A stretch of 64,000 bases of DNA from Sphingomonas sanguinis. GTDB lineage: Bacteria > Pseudomonadota > Alphaproteobacteria > Sphingomonadales > Sphingomonadaceae. How positions within the stretch are numbered: the first letter of the stretch is position 1; each line of letters begins with the position of its first letter. A program made the position numbers and the translations under genes. The notes beneath the pieces are model-generated. The model did not search any database. It was not told where the DNA came from and saw only the letters and a list, made by a program, of their open reading frames with translations. The DNA lies in NCBI RefSeq assembly GCF_019297835.1, contig NZ_CP079203.1:1833001-1897000 (forward strand). The letters are read 5' to 3'. Shown here one piece after another: positions 55,197 to 64,000 of this stretch.

Positions 55197-55815
55197 GGAA
55201 ACGGGCCTCCAGCTTTTCGACAGCCGAGCGCGTCAGCACCAGGGTGTCATGCTTCAGAATGTCGTAGACATTGGCGCCAGCGGCCGGAAGGACGTTGATT
55301 TCCTTCAGGTTGCCTGCGGCCAGTGCGAACGACGTCTCGACGGCGTCGCCATCGATGACCAGCGCGGTCTTGCCGAAGCCGAGCTTCGCCAGATCACCCT
55401 GCAGCGTCTTCGTCTTGTTACCGGCAACCGCCAGATCGTTCATCACGATCAGCGAACCCGCCTTGGCATGGCTCGACAGCGCCATCTTCAGACCCAGGGC
55501 GCGAACCTTCTTGTTCAGACCCGGGTTGAAGTCGCGGACGCGGGCGCCGTGCGCCTTACCACCGCCGATGAAGACGGGGGCCCGACGATCGCCGTGACGA
55601 GCGACACCGCCGCCCTTCTGGCGACCGAGCTTCTTGCCCGAGCGGGCGACATCGGCGCGCTCACGGGTGCCACGCGCGGTGGCGCGACGCTTTTCCAGCT
55701 GCCAGGTCACAACGCGGTGCAGGATGTCGGCGCGCGGATCGAGGCCGAAGACCTCGTCGTTGAGCTCGATGTCCGCGGCGTCGGTGCCGGCGAAGGATTG
55801 AACCTTGACCTTCAC
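55189..55815 (-). CDS. rplD: 50S ribosomal protein L4
   Basis: A 208-aa L4. The tunnel loop contains [22 protein letters not shown], and the C-terminal globular part [21 protein letters not shown]. In E. coli L4 autoregulates the S10 operon by attenuation; the leader hairpin at 57312-57351 makes a similar idea testable here. Confidence 0.97.
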   Translation of the reverse strand: MKVKVQSFAGTDAADIELNDEVFGLDPRADILHRVVTWQLEKRRATARGTRERADVARSGKKLGRQKGGGVARHGDRRAPVFIGGGKAHGARVRDFNPGLNKKVRALGLKMALSSHAKAGSLIVMNDLAVAGNKTKTLQGDLAKLGFGKTALVIDGDAVETSFALAAGNLKEINVLPAAGANVYDILKHDTLVLTRSAVEKLEARFHG

Positions 55816-55818
55816 GAC

Positions 55819-56553
55819 TTAGCCCTCCTGGCTCTCGGTGGCTTCCGGAGCAGGCTCGGCAGAAGCGTTGTTGTTGGCGGCCGCCTTGATGCTGGCGGGG
55901 AACGGGGCGTCCGCGTGGCGCGAGACCTTGACCGCGTCCTTGACGATCAGCCAGCCACCCTTCGAGCCGGGCACCGAGCCCTTGACGAAGATCAGGCCGC
56001 GCTCGACGTCGGTCGACACGATTTCGAGGTTCTGCTGCGTGCGGTTCTTGTCGCCCATGTGGCCGGCCATCTTCTTGTTCTTGAAGACGCGGCCCGGATC
56101 CTGACGGTTACCGGTCGAACCATGCGAACGGTGCGAGACCGAGACGCCGTGGGTCGCGCGCAGACCACCGAAGTTCCAGCGCTTCATCGCACCGGCAAAG
56201 CCCTTACCCTGGGTACGACCCTGGATATCGACATACTGGCCGGGGACGAAATGGTCAGCGGAGATTTCCGCGCCGACGTCCAGCAGGCCGTCTTCGTTCA
56301 CGCGGAACTCGACCAGCACCTGCTTGGGCTCGACTTCGGCCTTGCCGAAGTGGCCACGCTGCGGCTTGGCAACATTCTTGGTCTTGGCGACACCTGCACC
56401 AAGCTGGACGGCGGTGTAGCCGTCACGATCCATCTCGCGGCGAGCGACGACCTGTACGCCTTCAAGCGCCAGGACGGTGACCGGCACGTGCCGACCATCG
56501 TCCTGGAACAGGCGGGTCATCCCCAGCTTCTTCGCGATCACGCCGGTACGCAT
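55819..56553 (-). CDS. rplC: 50S ribosomal protein L3
   Basis: A 244-aa L3. Begins [20 protein letters not shown]; contains [18 protein letters not shown] and [15 protein letters not shown]. The C-terminus has an Ala/Glu-rich tail of about 25 residues. Start 56553; a 284-base spacer with two hairpins separates it from rpsJ. Confidence 0.97.
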   Translation of the reverse strand: MRTGVIAKKLGMTRLFQDDGRHVPVTVLALEGVQVVARREMDRDGYTAVQLGAGVAKTKNVAKPQRGHFGKAEVEPKQVLVEFRVNEDGLLDVGAEISADHFVPGQYVDIQGRTQGKGFAGAMKRWNFGGLRATHGVSVSHRSHGSTGNRQDPGRVFKNKKMAGHMGDKNRTQQNLEIVSTDVERGLIFVKGSVPGSKGGWLIVKDAVKVSRHADAPFPASIKAAANNNASAEPAPEATESQEG

Positions 56554-56757
56554 GATCCTGTTCCTTCCTCGACAGAGGCCCCCAAGAACCATTCAAGGGG
56601 GGCATATCCAGCCCGATTAAAGCGAAACGAGCCCCCGTCCCGGGCTGGCGACCGGCAAGCCGGTCAGACGGGGGACGCTGCCCCGGCACCATCTCGCTTG
56701 CGCGAAACCACCGGGCGGTATCCCTAAAGAGTGCCGGATCGCGGGAGCGACCTCGGC

Positions 56758-56825
56758 GCGTTTCCTGGTAGCTTCAGAACCGGGAAACGCCAAAATCCCG
56801 TGGGACGGAATCGTCGACCACGGGA
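56758..56825 (-). other. Two consecutive hairpins in the rpsJ-rplC spacer
   Basis: Stem 1: 12 pairs including one G-T, arms 56758-56769 and 56779-56790. Stem 2: perfect 8-bp TCCCGTGG / CCACGGGA (56796-56803, 56818-56825) with an inner GACG/CGTC stem. Neither has a long T-tract, so they look like mRNA structures, not terminators. They lie just downstream of the rpsJ stop; the rest of the spacer to rplC shows nothing clear. Confidence 0.7.
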
Positions 56826-56837
56826 ACGCTGACCCTC

Positions 56838-57146
56838 TTACGCCAGCTTGATCTCGACATCAACACCTGCCGCGAGGTCGAGCTTCATCAGCGCATCGAC
56901 GGTCTGCGGGGTCGGCTGCACGATGTCCAGCATCCGCTTGTAGGTGCGGACCTCGAACTGCTCGCGCGACTTCTTGTCGATGTGCGGACCACGGTTGACC
57001 GTGAACTTCTCGATGCGCGTCGGAAGCGGGATCGGACCGCGGATGAGAGCGCCGGTGCGGCGCGCGGTGTCGGCGATGTCGCCAGTGGCCTGATCGAGCA
57101 CGCGATGGTCGAACGCCTTCAGACGAATGCGGATATTGCTGTCCAT
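56838..57146 (-). CDS. rpsJ: 30S ribosomal protein S10
   Basis: A 102-aa S10 (also the transcription elongation factor NusE), first gene of the S10 unit. Begins [18 protein letters not shown] and contains [19 protein letters not shown]. Start ATG 57146; the frame open upstream is leader sequence. Transcribed from the promoter at 57371-57399 through a 217-base leader. Confidence 0.98.
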   Translation of the reverse strand: MDSNIRIRLKAFDHRVLDQATGDIADTARRTGALIRGPIPLPTRIEKFTVNRGPHIDKKSREQFEVRTYKRMLDIVQPTPQTVDALMKLDLAAGVDVEIKLA

Positions 57147-57311
57147 GATCCCTACCGATGCGAAAGAGCGGGCTTTCCGGTTGCGATCACGATGAAGGGC
57201 GAGCGCGATCGGTCTGTCCGACCAGGCACTCGACCGTCCGCCGTGAAGGCGACCTTGGGCCGAAACAAACTCTGGGTTACGGCAGCGGCGGCGAACCACC
57301 CCTGCCCTCAC

Positions 57312-57351
57312 TAAAAGCAAAAGGCCGACTCCGGTGTTTCCGGTGCCAGCC
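57312..57351 (-). terminator. Leader attenuator-like hairpin of the S10 operon
   Basis: Minus strand: arms 57340-57351 and 57323-57334 pair over 12 positions with one mismatch and two wobble pairs, loop 5 bases, then TTTTGCTTTT. It begins about 13 bases after the predicted start point, well before rpsJ. Confidence 0.75.
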
Positions 57352-57370
57352 GATTCCCTCAAGGCGTGTG

Positions 57371-57399
57371 CCTATACGCATATGGGCCTGGGGCCGCAA
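57371..57399 (-). promoter_or_regulatory. Promoter candidate for the S10 operon
   Basis: Minus-strand -35 TTGCGG (57399-57394), 17-base spacer, -10 TATAGG (57376-57371). Part of the 594-base tuf-rpsJ gap, which holds the tuf terminator, two repeats, this promoter and the leader. Confidence 0.65.
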
Positions 57400-57464
57400 G
57401 GGGTGGTGATGGGTTTTTGTTGGAAGGGATGGAACCCGCCGCGAAACGCCCCGAATCCCGCCCG

Positions 57465-57548
57465 CCGTTCAGCCTGAGCGAAGTCGAAGGCCACGCAAGA
57501 CGGTGACAGCGAGGGCGTCCACTTCGACTTCGCTCAGTGCGAACGGAG
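57465..57548. repeat. REP-like inverted pair upstream of the S10 promoter
   Basis: CAGCCTGAGCGAAGTCGAAG at 57471 faces CTTCGACTTCGCTCAG at 57522, about 30 bases apart. Confidence 0.9.
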
Positions 57549-57562
57549 GTGGGGAACAAGCC

Positions 57563-57656
57563 GCCCTCACCCTTCCCACCCGCTCACGCGGGCGGGCCCC
57601 TTCCCTCTCCCGCCGGGAGAGGGAGGGAGGCGCTTTAGCGCCGGAAGGGTGAGGGC
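57563..57656. repeat. 94-bp inverted-repeat element
   Basis: Exact 14-bp ends GCCCTCACCCTTCC and GGAAGGGTGAGGGC enclose inner palindromes (CTCTCCCGCCGGGAGAG, GGCGCTTTAGCGCC). Similar in plan to 3156-3257. Lies just beyond the tuf terminator. Confidence 0.88.
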
Positions 57657-57675
57657 AGCCGAACATCCACAAACG

Positions 57676-57711
57676 AAAAAGGCCGACCCCGTCGCCGGGG
57701 CCGGCCCTTTC
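57676..57711 (-). terminator. Intrinsic terminator after tuf
   Basis: Minus strand: GGGCCGGCCCCG, GCGA loop, CGGGGTCGGCC, then TTTTT; marks the end of the str operon. Confidence 0.94.
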
Positions 57712-57740
57712 CTGAGCAGTTTCAGGCTCTCGCCCGAGAC

Positions 57741-58934
57741 TTACTTGTCGATCGAGCTGACGACGCCGGCGCCGACGGTACGACCGCCTTCGCGGATCGT
57801 GAAGCGCTGACCGATGTCCATCGCGATCGGAGCGATCAGCTTCACGCCCAGAGCGACGTTGTCGCCCGGCATGACCATCTCGGTGCCCTCAGGCAGCTCG
57901 ACGGTGCCGGTGACGTCGGTCGTGCGGAAGTAGAACTGCGGACGGTAGTTCGCGAAGAACGGGGTGTGACGACCGCCTTCTTCCTTCGACAGGACGTACA
58001 CTTCCGACTGGAAGTCGGTGTGCGGGGTGATCGAGCCCGGCTTGGCCAGAACCTGACCACGCTCGACTTCGTCACGGGCAACGCCACGGATCAGCGCGCC
58101 GATGTTGTCGCCAGCCTGGCCCGAGTCGAGCAGCTTGCGGAACATTTCGACGCCGGTGACGGTGGTCTTGCGGGTGTCGTTGATACCGACGATCTCGACT
58201 TCTTCACCAACCTTGATGATGCCGGTTTCGACACGGCCGGTGACGACGGTGCCGCGACCCGAGATCGAGAACACGTCTTCGATCGGCATCATGAACGGCT
58301 TGTCGAGCGGACGCTCCGGCTGCGGGATGTATTCGTCGACCTGCTTCATCAGCTCGAGAACGGCATCCTTACCGAACTTGTCGTTCGAACCCGACAGAGC
58401 GCAGGTCGCCGAACCCTTGACGACGGGGATGTCGTCGCCCGGGAATTCGTACGAGCTCAGCAGCTCGCGGATTTCCAGCTCGACCAGCTCGAGGATTTCC
58501 TCGTCGTCGACCAGGTCGACCTTGTTCATGAACACGACCATCGCGGGCACGCCGACCTGGCGGGCGAGCAGGATGTGCTCGCGGGTCTGCGGCATCGGGC
58601 CGTCGGTCGACGAAACGACGAGGATCGCGCCGTCCATCTGCGCCGCGCCGGTGATCATGTTCTTCACATAGTCGGCGTGGCCCGGGCAGTCGACGTGCGC
58701 ATAGTGGCGCGCTTCGGTCTCATACTCGACGTGGGCGGTCGAGATGGTGATGCCGCGCTCACGCTCTTCCGGGGCCTTGTCGATGTTCGCGAAGTCCACC
58801 GCCGCGTTGCCGGCGACGTTGTCGGCCAGAACCTTGGTGATCGCTGCGGTCAGCGAGGTCTTGCCGTGGTCGACGTGGCCGATGGTGCCGATGTTGAGGT
58901 GCGGCTTGTTCCGCTCGAATTTTGCCTTTGCCAT
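57741..58934 (-). CDS. tuf: Elongation factor Tu
   Basis: A 397-aa GTPase delivering aminoacyl-tRNA. G1 GHVDHGKTS (near 19), switch [10 protein letters not shown]3 DCPGHADY, G4 NKVD, and domains 2-3 ending [14 protein letters not shown]. Start 58934 ([14 protein letters not shown]). It follows fusA by 132 bases with its own promoter candidate and ends in a strong terminator. Confidence 0.99.
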   Translation of the reverse strand: MAKAKFERNKPHLNIGTIGHVDHGKTSLTAAITKVLADNVAGNAAVDFANIDKAPEERERGITISTAHVEYETEARHYAHVDCPGHADYVKNMITGAAQMDGAILVVSSTDGPMPQTREHILLARQVGVPAMVVFMNKVDLVDDEEILELVELEIRELLSSYEFPGDDIPVVKGSATCALSGSNDKFGKDAVLELMKQVDEYIPQPERPLDKPFMMPIEDVFSISGRGTVVTGRVETGIIKVGEEVEIVGINDTRKTTVTGVEMFRKLLDSGQAGDNIGALIRGVARDEVERGQVLAKPGSITPHTDFQSEVYVLSKEEGGRHTPFFANYRPQFYFRTTDVTGTVELPEGTEMVMPGDNVALGVKLIAPIAMDIGQRFTIREGGRTVGAGVVSSIDK

Positions 58935-58989
58935 TTTCCTACCTTCTGAATCGAATTCGGTGCCGCATCCGAGGCCACGCGAACGCGGC

Positions 58990-59018
58990 CCCATAGCGGG
59001 TGTTGGAAGCGATTGCCA
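58990..59018 (-). promoter_or_regulatory. Promoter candidate for tuf
   Basis: Minus-strand -35 TGGCAA (59018-59013), 17-base spacer, -10 TATGGG (58995-58990), same GCTATGGGGCC context as the spc promoter. A hairpin with a TTCG tetraloop (58973-58990) begins directly after it. Confidence 0.5.
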
Positions 59019-59066
59019 GCCCCTAGCGTGTCCGCGCCTTCGGTTGCCCGGAGGCGCGGGAGACGC

Positions 59067-61142
<2,076 letters not shown>

Positions 61143-61164
61143 GATCGATCTTCCTCAAGCGTAG

Positions 61165-61198
61165 GGGGGAGCCGGTTGGCCCGGCTCCCCCTTATATA
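61165..61198 (-). promoter_or_regulatory. TATATA box and 11-bp hairpin before fusA
   Basis: Minus strand: TATATAAG (61198-61191) runs directly into a perfect stem (GGGGGAGCCGG-type arms 61165-61175 and 61181-61191, 5-base loop), 22 bases before the fusA ATG. I find no good -35, so promoter status is uncertain; the hairpin is certain. Confidence 0.55.
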
Positions 61199-61248
61199 GG
61201 CTGTTTGCGTGACCAGCGGAAGACCGCCGGCACCGCACCCTGAAAAGG

Positions 61249-61284
61249 TTGCGGCAGACCGGAAATACATCCGGTCCGCCGCAA
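61249..61284 (-). terminator. Terminator-like hairpin directly after rpsG
   Basis: 15-position stem with one mismatch (arms 61249-61263 and 61270-61284), loop 6 bases, followed on the minus strand by CCTTTTC; five bases after the rpsG stop. Confidence 0.7.
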
Positions 61285-61289
61285 GACCC

Positions 61290-61760
61290 TTACCAGCGGT
61301 AGTGCGAGAAGGCGCGATTCGCTTCCGCCATGCGGTGCGTATCTTCGCGCTTCTTGACCGCGTTGCCGCGGTTGTTCGCAGCGTCCATCAGCTCACCCGA
61401 CAGACGGGCGGCCATCGTGTTCTCCGAACGGGCGCGCGACGCGCCGATCAGCCAACGGATGGCCAGAGCCTGGGCACGCTCCGGACGGACTTCGACCGGA
61501 ACCTGATAGGTCGCACCGCCGACGCGGCGCGAACGGACTTCGATGCCCGGCTTGATGTTGTTCAGCGCATCGTGGAACACGCCGATCGGATCGCGCTTGG
61601 CGCGCGTCTCGACGGTTTCCAGAGCACCGTAAACGATGGCTTCGGCCACGGACTTCTTACCGTCCAGCATGACCGAATTCATGAACTTCGACAGGACCTC
61701 ATCTCCGAACTTGGGGTCCGGCAGAATTTCCCGCTTTTCGGGACGACGACGACGAGCCAT
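61290..61760 (-). CDS. rpsG: 30S ribosomal protein S7
   Basis: A 156-aa S7 that nucleates the 30S head; in E. coli it represses str mRNA translation. Begins [20 protein letters not shown]; core [19 protein letters not shown] and [18 protein letters not shown]. Ends [12 protein letters not shown]. Confidence 0.98.
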   Translation of the reverse strand: MARRRRPEKREILPDPKFGDEVLSKFMNSVMLDGKKSVAEAIVYGALETVETRAKRDPIGVFHDALNNIKPGIEVRSRRVGGATYQVPVEVRPERAQALAIRWLIGASRARSENTMAARLSGELMDAANNRGNAVKKREDTHRMAEANRAFSHYRW

Positions 61761-61826
61761 TCTCGTATTTCCTTACAAAACTTCAGCCTTTGATGGTCGA
61801 GGAGCCTCAGTTGAGGCCCGACCGGC

Positions 61827-62198
61827 TTACTTCGGACGCTTCGCGCCGTACTTCGAGCGGGACTGCTTGCGATCCTTCACGCCCTGCGTGTCGAGAACGC
61901 CGCGCAGCACGTGGTAACGCACGCCGGGAAGGTCGCGCACACGGCCGCCGCGGATGAGCACCACCGAGTGCTCCTGCAGGTTGTGGCCTTCGCCCGGGAT
62001 GTACGAAATGACTTCGCGGCTGTTGGTCAGACGGACCTTGGCCACCTTGCGAAGCGCCGAGTTCGGCTTCTTCGGGGTCGTCGTGTAGACACGGGTGCAA
62101 ACGCCGCGCTTCTGCGGGTTCTGCTCCATTGCAGGGACCTTGGACTTGGCCTTCTGCAGTTCGCGGCCCTTGCGGACCAGCTGGTTGATCGTCGGCAT
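61827..62198 (-). CDS. rpsL: 30S ribosomal protein S12 with Arg88
   Basis: A 123-aa S12 at the decoding centre, first gene of the str operon. Begins [20 protein letters not shown]. Lys43 ([10 protein letters not shown]) is the usual residue, but position 88 in GGRVRDLPG is Arg (codon 61937-61935) where E. coli has Lys. A Lys-to-Arg change there is a known streptomycin-resistance substitution, so intrinsic resistance is likely. ATG 62198 is family-like; 62210 would add four residues. Confidence 0.98.
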   Translation of the reverse strand: MPTINQLVRKGRELQKAKSKVPAMEQNPQKRGVCTRVYTTTPKKPNSALRKVAKVRLTNSREVISYIPGEGHNLQEHSVVLIRGGRVRDLPGVRYHVLRGVLDTQGVKDRKQSRSKYGAKRPK

Positions 62199-62258
62199 TG
62201 AAGCCTTCACCTTTCCATGAGGTTACTTTGCTGGAGCCATCACAGCACTTCGGAATAC

Positions 62259-62290
62259 AAAAAGGGGCCTTCGCGGCTTTCGCCCGGCCC
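62259..62290 (-). terminator. Leader attenuator-like hairpin of the str operon
   Basis: Minus strand: GGGCC (62290-62286) pairs with GGCCC (62269-62265) around an inner GGC-GAAA-GCC tetraloop hairpin, followed by CTTTTTG. Lies between the str promoter and rpsL. Confidence 0.7.
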
Positions 62291-62369
62291 TCATTCGCAT
62301 CCAGCAATGTTCAAGCTTGCCCGACGGATAAGTCCCGAATCTCGAGAAATCGCCTTCGTGCAGCGGCGG

Positions 62370-62398
62370 CCTATACGCGGGAGTCGGGTCAGGGTCAA
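62370..62398 (-). promoter_or_regulatory. Promoter of the str operon
   Basis: Minus-strand -35 TTGACC (62398-62393), 17-base spacer, -10 TATAGG (62375-62370). Expected leader to rpsL about 165 bases. The best-matching promoter in the window; with the leader hairpin and the tRNA promoter it accounts for the 305-base gap 62199-62503. Confidence 0.8.
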
Positions 62399-62462
62399 TG
62401 TCGGCGGAGGAAGGCCGACAGACATCCAGCTACGCTATTCGCGAAAATTGTGAAACAGGCTA

Positions 62463-62491
62463 TTGCCCCGACGGCTGAGCCGGGCTAATGG
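62463..62491 (+). promoter_or_regulatory. Promoter candidate for tRNA-Trp
   Basis: -35 TTGCCC (62463-62468), 17-base spacer, -10 TAATGG (62486-62491), 12 bases before the tRNA. Confidence 0.6.
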
Positions 62492-62503
62492 CGACCGCCT
62501 CGC

Positions 62504-62579
62504 AGGAGTGTAGCTCAGTTGGTAGAGCATCGGTCTCCAAAACCGAGGGCCCACGGTTCGAGTCCGTGCACTCCTGCCA
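62504..62579 (+). tRNA. tRNA-Trp (CCA anticodon)
   Basis: A 76-base cloverleaf: acceptor AGGAGTG / CACTCCT, D-arm with AGCTCAGTTGGTAGAGC, anticodon stem CGGTC... with loop CTCCAAA, T-loop GGTTCGAGTCC, and an encoded GCCA end. The anticodon CCA reads UGG. Usually upstream of secE-nusG in this group; here a repeat and hypothetical gene follow. Confidence 0.96.
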
Positions 62580-62638
62580 CTTTTCAAGACATCGCCGGAT
62601 ATGTGACACCGCGTTTGCGGTGAATGCACCTGCGCATT

Positions 62639-62770
62639 TATCCTCCCCGGTACGGGGGGGTGGCAGACCGAAGGTCTGACGGAGGGGGGCTTCGACAAGC
62701 GACACCCCTCGCGGCACGCCCCTTCCACCATGCTTCGCACGGTCCCCCTCCCCGCGAGCGGGGAGGAATA
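62639..62770. repeat. 120-bp repeat family, diverged copy 4
   Basis: Same orientation as 15116. Ends CCTCCCCGGTACGGGGGG and CCTCCCCGCGAGCGGGGAGG; inner AGACCGAAGGTCT. Middle sequence differs from copies 1 and 2. Confidence 0.85.
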
Positions 62771-62774
62771 GGGG

Positions 62775-63083
62775 TCAGTTCACCGGGCGCGGCCCCACGC
62801 CCGGCGGAGTCGCAGGGTCCACTTCATCGATCTCGTCGCCCCGGTTGCCGCCACCGGCCCCTGCCCCGCTGCCATGCACCTCGCCCGTCTTCGGATCGAC
62901 GGTGGCCCGCTTGCCATTGTCGTCCGGCAGCGACGTATCCGCGTTGCGGTCCCCCGGAGCGGGCGGGGTGGTCGTCACGCTGCCCGAGGGTTCGGCACGC
63001 CCCATCGCCTGCTCGTCGTCGCGGTGATAGGCTTGGCCGCTATGGCCGCGATCATGGTCGAAGGGCTTTTCCTGCTCGGACAT
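62775..63083 (-). CDS. Hypothetical hydrophilic, disordered protein
   Basis: A 102-aa acidic and Gly/Pro/Asp-rich protein (MSEQEKPFDHDRGHSGQAYH ... PPGVGPRPVN) without hydrophobic core, signal peptide or Cys. Probably intrinsically disordered. Start 63083 chosen; the frame extends to 63143 through the terminator region. A plausible but unrecognised small gene. Confidence 0.6.
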   Translation of the reverse strand: MSEQEKPFDHDRGHSGQAYHRDDEQAMGRAEPSGSVTTTPPAPGDRNADTSLPDDNGKRATVDPKTGEVHGSGAGAGGGNRGDEIDEVDPATPPGVGPRPVN

Positions 63084-63141
63084 GCATGGTCTCCTTTGGC
63101 CCCGTTCAACGGGGCTGGGGAGACGCCGTTCCCCAACATGC

Positions 63142-63178
63142 AAAAGGGGCGCCCACCGCCGAGGTGGACGCCCCTTTT
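63142..63178 (-). terminator. Intrinsic terminator after trcR
   Basis: 15-16 bp stem with one mismatch, GGGGCG...CGCCCC, flanked by AAAA and TTTT so it can work both ways; 20 bases beyond the trcR stop. Confidence 0.92.
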
Positions 63179-63198
63179 CGTCAGACCGTCGCCTGCGC

Positions 63199-63876
63199 TC
63201 AGCTGCGGAACAGCGAGTGCGGATCGATCACGTCGTCGTTATGGCCGACCGAGTCGACGTCGCGGCTCTGCTGCTCACGCTCGGCGCGCAGCGAGGCGAG
63301 CAGGGCTTCGCGGTCGCCTTCCAGGCGGGTGTCGGTCGGCTGCGCGTCGGTATTGCCGCCGGTCGCCTTGGCCGCCTTCGCCACCGCCGAGTCCAGCTCG
63401 CGCTGGGTGGTCAGGCCCAGCGTCACCGGGTCCTTCGGCGTGATGTTGGCGATGTTCCAGTGGCTGCGGTCGCGGATCGCGGCGATCGTCGTGCGCGTCG
63501 TGCCGATCAGGTTCGAGATCGCGCCGTCCGAGATTTCCGGGTGGTTGCGGATGATCCAGGCGATGCCGTCCGGCTTGTCCTGCCGCTTGCTGACCGGCGT
63601 GTAGCGCGGGCCCTTGGTGCGGCGGACCTGCTCGGGGCCCTTGATCATCTTCATCCGGTAATTGGGATCGGCCTGCGCCTTCTCGATCTCGACCTGCGCC
63701 AGTTCGTGCGCGCGCACGGGATCGCGGCCGGTCAGCTTGGTCGCCGCCGTGTCGTCGGCGATCGCCTGGACTTCGAGGATGTGGAGGCCGCAGAAATCCG
63801 CGATCTGCTCGAACGAGAGCGACGTGTTGTCGACCAGCCAGGAAGCGGTCGCATGGGGCATGAGCGGCTGGGCCAC
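63199..63876 (-). CDS. trcR: TrcR-type (DUF1013) transcriptional regulator
   Basis: A 225-aa alphaproteobacterial DUF1013 protein, named cell-cycle regulator TrcR in Caulobacter-type annotation. N-terminal HTH-like PHATASWLVDNTSLSFEQIADFCG and a second putative HTH (ISDGAISNLIGTTRTTIAAIR, near 120) are seen. I chose GTG 63876 (M-A-Q-P-L-M-P) after a GGAG site, in place of ATG 63885. Bracketed by terminators, so monocistronic. Confidence 0.88.
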   Translation of the reverse strand: MAQPLMPHATASWLVDNTSLSFEQIADFCGLHILEVQAIADDTAATKLTGRDPVRAHELAQVEIEKAQADPNYRMKMIKGPEQVRRTKGPRYTPVSKRQDKPDGIAWIIRNHPEISDGAISNLIGTTRTTIAAIRDRSHWNIANITPKDPVTLGLTTQRELDSAVAKAAKATGGNTDAQPTDTRLEGDREALLASLRAEREQQSRDVDSVGHNDDVIDPHSLFRS

Positions 63877-63890
63877 GGGGATCACTCCAG

Positions 63891-63926
63891 TCGGAAAATA
63901 AAAGGGCCGCCCCTCACCGGAGCGGC
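63891..63926 (-). terminator. Intrinsic terminator of a gene beyond the right edge
   Basis: Minus strand: GGCCGCTCC / GGGGCGGCC stem with GGTGA loop, then CTTTTATTTT. Its gene would lie right of the window. 63927-64000 shows nothing else. Confidence 0.85.
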
Positions 63927-64000
63927 CGTAGCTGCGACAAATCTAATGAAAGCCGTCCCCGAGAGCAAGGTGCGCTGCCACAAACTGCCGGGAGGGGGCG

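Noticed and set aside
62504-62579. tRNA as an integration site
   Set aside because: No duplicate of the tRNA 3' end or integrase found in the window.

Overview
The window looks like a chromosomal segment of a sphingomonad alphaproteobacterium, most likely the genus Sphingomonas. The basis is high GC content, the histidine and ATP-synthase gene order, an alphaproteobacterial SspB, a TrcR-type (DUF1013) regulator, an S12 protein with Arg at position 88, and many periplasmic exo-enzymes. I saw no rRNA, CRISPR array, intact insertion sequence or prophage. Genus assignment is inference.

Layout. 1-5380 (minus): F1 ATP synthase operon atpH-atpA-atpG-[lipoprotein]-atpD-[YHS-like mini-protein]-atpC, with atpC running off the left edge; two non-ATPase genes are translationally coupled inside it. 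5596-14247: a 3'-truncated ada, two secreted or membrane peptidases, an orphan cpaF, a lower-GC pair of unknown genes (11528-12887) and a periplasmic aspartyl protease with a PDZ domain. 14241-22171: a holin-like/GH108 endolysin pair, a ROK sugar kinase, a MerC-like protein with a palindromic operator candidate, and a beta-galactosidase/S9 peptidase operon; 15116-22304 is bracketed by nearly identical ~120-bp inverted repeats. 22314-26864: sspB, then hisB-hisH-hisA-hisF, a repeat-rich gap, hisE and a HIT gene. 27149-35872: amino-acid permease, adenosine kinase, an EI24/lipoprotein/LysE operon, a small secreted protein, a HIRAN protein, an M1 aminopeptidase, a CHAP protein and a Tat-exported MsrB. 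36042-44312: NatAB-type ABC exporter, queG, era, rnc, lepB, a DedA protein, a zinc-ribbon membrane protein and xerC.

44684-62198 (minus) is the str-S10-spc ribosomal supercluster: rpsL-rpsG-fusA-tuf, rpsJ-rplC-rplD-rplW-rplB-rpsS-rplV-rpsC-rplP-rpmC-rpsQ, then rplN-rplX-rplE-rpsN-rpsH-rplF-rplR-rpsE-rpmD-rplO-secY-adk. The rpsM-rpsK-rpoA-rplQ block does not follow adk here. tRNA-Trp(CCA), an acidic hypothetical protein and trcR close the window.

The most notable signal is in the non-coding spacers of the ribosomal cluster. Sigma70-type promoters with 16-17 bp spacers sit before rpsL, rpsJ, rplN and secY, and probably before tuf and rplO; most share a TATA/G-GG-type -10 with a GC-rich discriminator. 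In the str, S10 and spc leaders a strong hairpin followed by a T-tract lies between the promoter and the first gene, and hairpins also occupy the rpsG/fusA, rpsJ/rplC, rpmD/rplO and rplO/secY spacers. This suggests leader attenuation or autoregulation that I do not recognise from described alphaproteobacterial leaders. Three families of intergenic palindromic repeats are scattered across the window, mostly as paired inverted copies.
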